Positions 6,763 to 10,843 of a stretch of DNA of 10,843 bases are shown one piece after another. The notes under the pieces were generated by a model, which was not told where the DNA came from, ran no database searches, and worked only from the letters and a program-made list of their open reading frames with translations. Source of the stretch: CAZWMK01 sp964635065 (lineage in GTDB: Bacteria > Pseudomonadota > Alphaproteobacteria > Sphingomonadales > Sphingomonadaceae); the NCBI GenBank assembly GCA_964635065.1, contig CAZWMK010000080.1, forward strand, positions 1 to 10,843, written 5' to 3'. Both the position numbers and the translations under genes were made by a program. The number at the start of each line of letters is the position of its first letter. Position 1 is the first letter of the stretch.

Positions 6763-6945
6763 GATGCGCGGCGCCTTTCGTGTCCATCCTGTTGCCCTCT
6801 CTTTTATGCAACGTCCGTCACGAATGCCAGTTTACAATCATGTGCCGACAGTTGATCACTTTCTGCGATTATGACGAAAACATGGGCCCGATTCACGGGA
6901 CGCCCGTTGCCAGCAAGCCAGACAAGATAGGGGAGGCCATTGCCG

Positions 6946-7419
6946 ATGTTCGATTTTCAGAAAGTTTTTCATACCGGACTGCTCGTGCCCGACCTGTCGG
7001 CAGCGATGGACCATTATGGGCGCACGCTTAACCTGCGCTGGGCCAAGCCTTTCACCTTTGAGTCGCTGGCGCTGTGGACGCCCGCCGATGGCCTGCACCA
7101 CCTGCGGCTCGAAGTGACCTATTCGATCGAAGGCCCGCAACATCTCGAAATCCAGACCGGGCCCAGGGGCAGCTATTATGATCCCGCGCTCAGCACTGGC
7201 TATCATGTCGGCGTCTGGGTCGATGATGTGCCCGCCGAAGTCGCTGCGATGCAGGCGCAGGGCTGGACGGTATCGGCCGCGGGGGCGGCGCCGGAAGATG
7301 GCTGGGGCACCTTCGTCTATCTCGAACCGCCGGGCGGCGGCTTGCGCGTCGAACTGGTATCAAAGGAACTGCAACCCGTGTTCGACCGCTGGTGGGGCGG
7401 CGCGAACGGCCTGGCCTGA
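6946..7419 (+). CDS. VOC superfamily (glyoxalase/extradiol dioxygenase-like) protein
   Basis: A 157-residue vicinal-oxygen-chelate protein with two beta-alpha-beta-beta-beta modules. Candidate metal ligands are at the expected places: His9 in VFHTGLLVPDL, Glu68 in PQHLEIQTG, His87 in GYHVGVWVDD and Glu136 in LRVELVS, the H/E/H/E set seen in glyoxalase I-type members. Single-chain extradiol dioxygenases are about twice as long, so ring cleavage is less likely than an isomerase, epimerase, lyase or resistance-type role. The ATG at 6946 was chosen over a TTG at 6940 because GGGGAGG ends 9 bases before the ATG and only 3 before the TTG. It is the first gene of a plus-strand operon divergent from tetR; the next gene starts 11 bp after its stop. 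Confidence 0.9.
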   Translation: MFDFQKVFHTGLLVPDLSAAMDHYGRTLNLRWAKPFTFESLALWTPADGLHHLRLEVTYSIEGPQHLEIQTGPRGSYYDPALSTGYHVGVWVDDVPAEVAAMQAQGWTVSAAGAAPEDGWGTFVYLEPPGGGLRVELVSKELQPVFDRWWGGANGLA

Positions 7420-7430
7420 GGAGGACCGAC

Positions 7431-8276
7431 ATGACAAAACGTTCGCAGCAGCGCTGGTTCGTGACCGGCGCATCGTCGGGCTTTGGCAAGGAAATCGTCC
7501 GCGCCGTCGTGGCGCAGGGTGGCCAGGTGTTCGCCACCGCGCGCAACCCCGCCGATCTCGCCGATCTCGTGCAACAGGGCGAGGGCGGCGTCTTTGCCCA
7601 TGCGCTCGACGTCACCGACCCTGACGCCATCAAGGCGGCGGTCAAGGCGGCGCACAGCGCGATGGGCGGCATCGACGTTCTCGTCAACAATGCCGGCTAC
7701 GGCATGATCGACAGCATCGAGGAATCCGACGAAGCGGCGCTGCGCACGATGTTCGAGGTCAATTTCTTCGGCCTCGCCAATCTCACGCGCGCGGTCCTGC
7801 CCGGCATGCGCGGCCAGCGGCGCGGCTGGGTGATCAACATCTCGTCGATCGGCGGCCGCACTACGGTGCCGGGTGGGGGCTATTATTCGGCTACCAAATA
7901 TGCCGTCGAAGCCTTGTCGGATGCGCTGCGTCGTGAAACCGCGCATCTTGGCATCGGCGTCACGGTCATCGAGCCGGGCGCTTTCCGCACCGATTTCGCG
8001 GGTCGTTCGCTTGTCGTCGGCCCGCCGGGCGCGATGGATTATGCCGAAAGCGTCGGCACCATGAAAGCCGCGCTCAAGGCCTATGACGGCAAGCAGCCGG
8101 GCGACCCGGCCCGCGCTGCCGCCGCCATCGTCGCCGCCGTCGACAGCGACACACCGCCCCATATCCTTGTGCTCGGCAAGGCGGCGGTCGACATCATCGC
8201 CGATGTGCTGAAAACCCAGACCGCTGAACTTGAACAATGGCGCGACCTGTCGGTCAGCACCGATTTTCCCGAATAA
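7431..8276 (+). CDS. SDR family NAD(P)-dependent oxidoreductase
   Basis: A 281-residue classical short-chain dehydrogenase. Visible motifs are the cofactor-binding TGASSGFG (12-19), LDVTD (59-63), NNAG (86-89), catalytic Asn111 in VNFFG, Ser139 in INISS and Tyr152/Lys156 in YYSATK. ATARN at 36-39 has Arg38 after the second strand, which suggests NADP(H) preference. The start at 7431 is preceded by GAGGAG; the longer ORF would overlap the VOC gene. It lies 11 bp after the VOC gene and 20 bp before the aldo/keto reductase, in one operon. It probably oxidises or reduces a hydroxyl/keto group of a pathway intermediate; the substrate is not identifiable. Confidence 0.95.
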   Translation: MTKRSQQRWFVTGASSGFGKEIVRAVVAQGGQVFATARNPADLADLVQQGEGGVFAHALDVTDPDAIKAAVKAAHSAMGGIDVLVNNAGYGMIDSIEESDEAALRTMFEVNFFGLANLTRAVLPGMRGQRRGWVINISSIGGRTTVPGGGYYSATKYAVEALSDALRRETAHLGIGVTVIEPGAFRTDFAGRSLVVGPPGAMDYAESVGTMKAALKAYDGKQPGDPARAAAAIVAAVDSDTPPHILVLGKAAVDIIADVLKTQTAELEQWRDLSVSTDFPE

Positions 8277-8296
8277 GCCGCAGGAGTTTTGACAGG

Positions 8297-9253
8297 ATGA
8301 CGACCGAACGTCCGCTGGGCCGCTCCGGCCTCACCACGCCGCCGATGATGCTGGGTGGCAATGTGTTCGGCTGGACCGCCGACCGCGACGCCAGCTTTGC
8401 CGTGCTCGACGCCTATGTCGCGGGCGGCGCGAAGCTGATCGATACCGCCGACATGTATTCCAACTGGATTCCCGGCCTGAAGGGCGGCGAGTCTGAAACG
8501 ATCATCGGCGAATGGCTGGCCTCGCGCAAATGCCGCGACAAGGTGTTGATCGCCACCAAGGTCGGTCGCGCGCCCGCAGAACTCGGCGGCCTGTCGCGCC
8601 GTGCGATCATGGCGGGCATTGAAGGTTCGCTCAAACGCCTGCAGACCGATTATGTCGATGTCTATTTCGCGCACCTTGATGATGCCGACACGCCGCTTGC
8701 CGAAACCGTCGAAGCGTTCGGCGATCTGGTCAAGGCAGGCAAGGTCCGCGCGCTGGGTGCCTCGCACTATAGCGCCGCGCGTCTGGCCGAAGCCCGCGCC
8801 ATCACCGATGCCAAGGGCCTTGCGCGCTATGACGTGCTGCAACCGCTCTATAATCTCATGGCGCGTCCGGCGTTCGAGGGCGAGTTGCAGGATTATTGCG
8901 TGGCGAACGACATTGCCGTCACACCGTTCTGGGCGCTCGCCAGCGGCTTCCTGTCGGGCAAATACCGCAGCCAGGCCGATCTCGAAGGCAAGGCCCGCGC
9001 GTCCGAAGTGGCGAATTACATGACAACGCTCGGCATGCGCGTGCTTGCGGCACTCGATGCAGTCGCTGCCGAAACCGGCACCAACTGCACGCAAGTCGCG
9101 CTTGCCTGGGTCATCGCTCAGCCCGCCATCGCCGCCCCCATCGCCAGCGCGACGAACGCCAAACAGGTCGAGGACCTGCTCGGCGCGATGCGCCTGCAAC
9201 TCAGCGACGACCAGCTGGCACGGCTGAGCGCCGCCAGCGACCAAAGCGCCTGA
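8297..9253 (+). CDS. Aldo/keto reductase
   Basis: A 318-residue (beta/alpha)8 NADPH-dependent oxidoreductase. The catalytic tetrad is visible: Asp49 and Tyr54 in IDTADMYS, Lys88 in IATKVG and His126 in YFAHLDD. The length and the FWALASGFLSGKY segment (211-223) resemble the YghZ/Tas-like AKRs, which reduce aldehydes and ketones. The ATG at 8297 follows a GGAG site 10 bases upstream and lies 20 bp after the SDR stop; the open frame extends upstream but would overlap the SDR gene. It is the last gene of the VOC-SDR-AKR operon, followed by the hairpin at 9261-9293. Carbonyl reduction or alcohol oxidation of a pathway intermediate, or aldehyde detoxification, are all possible. Confidence 0.95.
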   Translation: MTTERPLGRSGLTTPPMMLGGNVFGWTADRDASFAVLDAYVAGGAKLIDTADMYSNWIPGLKGGESETIIGEWLASRKCRDKVLIATKVGRAPAELGGLSRRAIMAGIEGSLKRLQTDYVDVYFAHLDDADTPLAETVEAFGDLVKAGKVRALGASHYSAARLAEARAITDAKGLARYDVLQPLYNLMARPAFEGELQDYCVANDIAVTPFWALASGFLSGKYRSQADLEGKARASEVANYMTTLGMRVLAALDAVAAETGTNCTQVALAWVIAQPAIAAPIASATNAKQVEDLLGAMRLQLSDDQLARLSAASDQSA

Positions 9254-9260
9254 CCATGCG

Positions 9261-9293
9261 GGCGGGACGACACCTGACCGTGCCCGTCCCGCC
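9261..9293. terminator. Candidate bidirectional terminator hairpin
   Basis: GGCGGGACG (9261-9269) pairs perfectly with CGTCCCGCC (9285-9293) around a 15-base loop, in which CAC/GTG can pair further. It lies in the 90-bp gap between the convergent aldo/keto reductase and lipoprotein genes, where a shared terminator is expected. No T-run follows on either strand, so it is not a textbook intrinsic terminator. Confidence 0.5.
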
Positions 9294-9343
9294 GCCTGTG
9301 CAGCCTGAAGCGTTTATCGATCCAGTCTGACCGGGAGGCTGTC

Positions 9344-9889
9344 CTAGCTGCGGGCGGAGACCAGGCTGATCATCGTCTTGCCATCTTCGCCCGCGACGGC
9401 ACTGACCTGAAAGCCCCGTGCATTCTCGTCCTTGCTGGCGCCAAGGATATGGGTGTTGCCCATCACAGCGCTCACTTCGACCTTGAAGCCGCCATCCTTT
9501 GCAACCTTTTCATAAAAGGCGATGACCTTGGCCGGCGCATCATCGGTCACATAGCTGACCATCGCGCCCGTTTCACCGCCCTGCATCGCCCCCATGCCGC
9601 CCGTGACCGTGGCGCCGGGATAGGCGGGCAGCCAGTCAGGCAGATATTTCTCCGCCCCCGCGCCCTGCACGGCCTTCATCACGCTCTTGCCGTCCTCGGT
9701 TGTGACCGTGATATTCTGATTGCCATCATCGGCCTGCCGCACGCTGACATCGGCGGTCTTGCCGTCGTCATCGGTGATCGTCTGCGAATAGACCTCGCGG
9801 CCCTCCGCCGCTTCGTCCGGCTTGTCGCCGCAGGCGGCCAGCACACCAAAACCGGCCAGAACGGCCAGTGCCATCACCCTGTTCTGCAT
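9344..9889 (-). CDS. Small putative lipoprotein of unknown function
   Basis: A 181-residue protein with a lipoprotein signal peptide: MQNR, a hydrophobic stretch, then the lipobox VLAAC with Cys20 as the predicted lipidated residue. The following GDKPDEAAEG is acidic; Gly/Asp after Cys gives no certain sorting cue, and in Gram-negative bacteria it would be anchored in the inner or outer membrane facing the periplasm. The mature part is Gly/Ala/Asp-rich. It contains DWLPAYPGATVTGGM and AKVIAFYEKVAKDGGFKVE, the latter resembling segments of small periplasmic proteins with an alpha/beta stress-response-like fold. I do not recognise a family with certainty. The start at 9889 has a GGGGAG site 4-5 bases upstream. 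It is transcribed alone, convergent with the aldo/keto reductase, and probably does not belong to the catabolic cluster. Confidence 0.85.
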   Translation of the reverse strand: MQNRVMALAVLAGFGVLAACGDKPDEAAEGREVYSQTITDDDGKTADVSVRQADDGNQNITVTTEDGKSVMKAVQGAGAEKYLPDWLPAYPGATVTGGMGAMQGGETGAMVSYVTDDAPAKVIAFYEKVAKDGGFKVEVSAVMGNTHILGASKDENARGFQVSAVAGEDGKTMISLVSARS

Positions 9890-9917
9890 GAAACTCCCCT
9901 CGTCACGTCAGATGGAG

Positions 9918-9946
9918 AGGCTAGCAGGCGCCTGTGCCAGGCTCAA
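9918..9946 (-). promoter_or_regulatory. Possible sigma-70-type promoter of the lipoprotein gene
   Basis: On the minus strand TTGAGC (9941-9946) and TAGCCT (9918-9923) are separated by 17 bp, about 30 bp upstream of the lipoprotein start. The -35 matches consensus at four positions and the -10 at three. This is a weak match in GC-rich DNA, supported mainly by its position. Confidence 0.3.
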
Positions 9947-9976
9947 GCAACGGCGGGTCACAAGCATGACGGATAA

Positions 9977-10007
9977 TGGTGCCGTGCGCGGCAAACGCAC
10001 GACACCA
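9977..10007. repeat. Imperfect inverted repeat (hairpin) in intergenic DNA
   Basis: TGGTG (9977-9981) pairs with CACCA (10003-10007), and inside it GTGCG (9984-9988) with CGCAC (9996-10000), leaving a CC/GA internal loop and a seven-base loop. It lies upstream of the lipoprotein gene. The function is unknown; it could be a regulatory site or part of a transcript. Confidence 0.4.
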
Positions 10008-10133
10008 AGAATTTATCGGAAGTGAGCGCGCTTCGGCGTGGAACGCCAATGCGAACGCACGCGCTCGTGTTTACCCCAGCGTATGCGCACATATGCGCGG
10101 ACCGGTATGTAAGTCATATTTTCAGCCTTTTCT

Positions 10134-10149
10134 GTTTGCTGTTGCAAAC
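10134..10149. repeat. Perfect six-base hairpin, GTTTGC / GCAAAC
   Basis: GTTTGC (10134-10139) and GCAAAC (10144-10149) flank a four-base TGTT loop. It abuts the large stem-loop at 10149-10211, sharing one base, so the two would be adjacent helices in any RNA made here. Confidence 0.45.
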
Positions 10150-10211
10150 CGAAAGCCGACATGTGTAAATCAGTTTGTTGAGGACAGATTCGACACATGT
10201 CGGTCTTTCGG
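10149..10211. repeat. Long stem-loop: 18-bp inverted repeat with one bulged base
   Basis: The arm at 10149-10166 (CCGAAAGCCGACATGTGT) is the exact reverse complement of 10193-10211 apart from one extra T at 10204. The 26-base loop is AT-leaning. This is by far the strongest inverted repeat in the window. On the minus strand (the nrdB direction) the stem is followed by only three T residues, so it could be a weak terminator of nrdB. It could equally be a structured RNA, a protein-binding site or a remnant of a small mobile element. No target-site duplication was seen. Confidence 0.6.
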
Positions 10212-10214
10212 GAT

Positions 10215-10240
10215 GCCGCCTTGAGATTGCTCGGGGCGGC
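10215..10240. repeat. GC-rich hairpin, GCCGCC / GGCGGC
   Basis: GCCGCC (10215-10220) pairs with GGCGGC (10235-10240) around a 14-base loop. On the plus strand GTTTCGTC follows, which is too weak a T-run to call a terminator with confidence. It lies only three bases from the large stem-loop. Confidence 0.4.
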
Positions 10241-10279
10241 GTTTCGTCTAACTGCCAACTCCTCCTTTCCATTTCTCTA

Positions 10280-10298
10280 GGCGACGTTTTTTGTCGCC
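10280..10298. repeat. Hairpin GGCGAC / GTCGCC with T-rich loop
   Basis: GGCGAC (10280-10285) pairs perfectly with GTCGCC (10293-10298) around GTTTTTT. It is 91 bp past the nrdB stop codon in the minus-strand direction and could contribute to 3'-end formation, but no T-tail follows on that strand. Confidence 0.4.
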
Positions 10299-10313
10299 AC
10301 AGGCGATGGAGCA

Positions 10314-10333
10314 GACTGACCATTGGGCCAGTC
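10314..10333. repeat. Imperfect hairpin GACTG-A-CC / GG-C-CAGTC
   Basis: GACTG (10314-10318) and CAGTC (10329-10333) pair, followed by an A/C mismatch and a CC/GG pair around an ATTG loop. It is the first of the run of hairpins met after nrdB in the minus-strand direction. Confidence 0.35.
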
Positions 10334-10388
10334 CACACCATCAAACTCGACTTAAAACGATATTCCGCTGCTTCGCCCGCAAGCGCGC

Positions 10389-10843
10389 TTACTCCGCCGC
10401 CACGCCTGCGCGGCTGAGGAGGTCGCCGACCATGTCGCTTTCGTTGGCGGCGTGCTTTTTCGCCGATTTGCGTGCGTCGAAGGCGTCCCACACCTCGTTC
10501 CAGCTGCCACGTGTGGCGGCCTTGGAATATTCGGTGGCGCGCTGTTCGAAGAAGTTGGCGTGTTCAACGCCGTTCAACAGCGGCGCAAGCCATGGCAGCG
10601 GGTGGTCGTCGATCATGTAGATCGGCTGGAAACCAAGCTGCCCCAGACGCCAGTCCGCGATGTAGCGGACATATTTCTTGATTTCCTTGGGCGTCATGCC
10701 CGGCACCGGACCCATTTCAAAGACGAGGTCGATGAACGCGTCTTCAAGGCGCACCGTTTTCTGGCACTGGTCCATGATGTCTTCGCGCACCGACTTGGTC
10801 AGGCACTGGCGCTCGTTCACGAAGGCGTGGAACAGCTTGATGA
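10389..10843 (-). CDS. nrdB: Class I ribonucleotide-diphosphate reductase, beta subunit (C-terminal part)
   Basis: The last 150 residues of a ribonucleotide reductase small subunit; the N-terminal part, including the radical tyrosine and di-iron ligands, lies beyond the right edge. A GTG at 10820 is internal, since the frame is open to the end of the window (IKLFHAFVNERQCL). Recognisable segments are FIDLVFEMGPVPGMTPKEIKKYVRYIADWRLGQLGF and PLPWLAPLLNGVEHANFFEQRATEYSKAATRGSW, typical of the alphaproteobacterial-type NrdB. The C-terminal tail (about 20 residues, ending AGVAAE) is where the beta subunit docks on NrdA. With NrdA it makes deoxyribonucleoside diphosphates in the cytoplasm. This is a core gene that marks the edge of the accessory cluster; nrdA is not in the window. 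Confidence 0.93.
   Translation of the reverse strand, partial: IKLFHAFVNERQCLTKSVREDIMDQCQKTVRLEDAFIDLVFEMGPVPGMTPKEIKKYVRYIADWRLGQLGFQPIYMIDDHPLPWLAPLLNGVEHANFFEQRATEYSKAATRGSWNEVWDAFDARKSAKKHAANESDMVGDLLSRAGVAAE

Larger units (their letters stand above)
9890..10388. other. Intergenic region without a convincing gene, rich in inverted repeats
   Basis: About 500 bp separate the lipoprotein start from the nrdB stop. Open frames here (81-125 codons at most) have no ribosome site, no recognisable motif and unlikely composition, so none is called. The left part holds the possible lipoprotein promoter, the hairpin at 9977-10007 and a TATGCGC direct repeat (10082-10088, 10092-10098) that also forms a small palindrome. 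The right part holds five hairpins between 10134 and 10333. A small RNA gene or a structured 3' end of the nrdB transcript is possible but not shown. Confidence 0.6.

Noticed and set aside
6797..6834. TGGC...TTGC pair on the minus strand resembling a sigma-54 promoter before tetR
   Set aside because: The spacing between the GG and GC elements is too long for the sigma-54 consensus.
7317..8237. Minus-strand 306-codon open frame
   Set aside because: Antisense to the VOC/SDR genes; no domain recognised.
8081..9244. Minus-strand 387-codon open frame
   Set aside because: Antisense to the aldo/keto reductase and the SDR end, both of which have complete catalytic motifs. Composition is that of a shadow frame.
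10149..10211. Terminal inverted repeats of an insertion sequence or a CRISPR repeat
   Set aside because: The arms enclose only 26 bases, there is no transposase and no target duplication, and no regularly spaced repeats occur.
10013..10258. Small minus-strand open frame (81 codons) in the intergenic region
   Set aside because: No ribosome site, no motif, and it runs through the strongest stem-loop. Not supported as a gene.

Overview
The window is GC-rich chromosomal DNA, most likely from an alphaproteobacterium of the sphingomonad type (Sphingomonadaceae). That is an inference from base composition, codon use and an alphaproteobacterial-style class I ribonucleotide reductase beta subunit at the right edge; no rRNA or other taxonomic marker is present. 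Twelve protein-coding genes are supported, two of them cut by the window edges. No tRNA, rRNA, insertion sequence, CRISPR array or phage gene was found.

Left and centre (1-6762, minus strand): a catabolic-looking cluster. In transcription order it is a TetR-family regulator, a SnoaL-like protein, a Rieske ring-hydroxylating oxygenase alpha subunit, a phytanoyl-CoA-dioxygenase-like Fe(II)/2-oxoglutarate oxygenase (ATGA overlap with the Rieske gene), a limonene-epoxide-hydrolase-like protein, then after a 109-bp gap a membrane-bound PQQ dehydrogenase of the glucose/quinate/shikimate family, and a truncated short-chain dehydrogenase (SDR). Near-identical palindromes (consensus G-N-AAC-N4-GTT-N-C) lie upstream of the SnoaL-Rieske operon (two copies, one either side of a perfect TATAAT) and upstream of the PQQ dehydrogenase (one copy). 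They are candidate operators of one regulon, most simply of the adjacent TetR protein.

Centre-right (6946-9253, plus strand): a divergent, tightly spaced operon of a VOC-superfamily protein, a classical SDR and an aldo/keto reductase. A hairpin at 9261-9293 separates it from a convergent small lipoprotein gene (9344-9889, minus).

Right edge: about 500 bp without a convincing gene but rich in inverted repeats, including an 18-bp stem with one bulged base. It is followed by the C-terminal part of nrdB on the minus strand.

Reading as a system (inference): two different non-heme iron oxygenases, an epoxide-hydrolase-fold protein, a periplasm-facing PQQ dehydrogenase and several NAD(P)-linked oxidoreductases suggest stepwise oxidation of a hydrophobic alicyclic or aromatic compound, such as a terpenoid or xenobiotic. 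The substrate cannot be read from the sequence. No Rieske electron-transfer partners, PQQ biosynthesis genes, transporters or CoA-dependent steps lie in the window.
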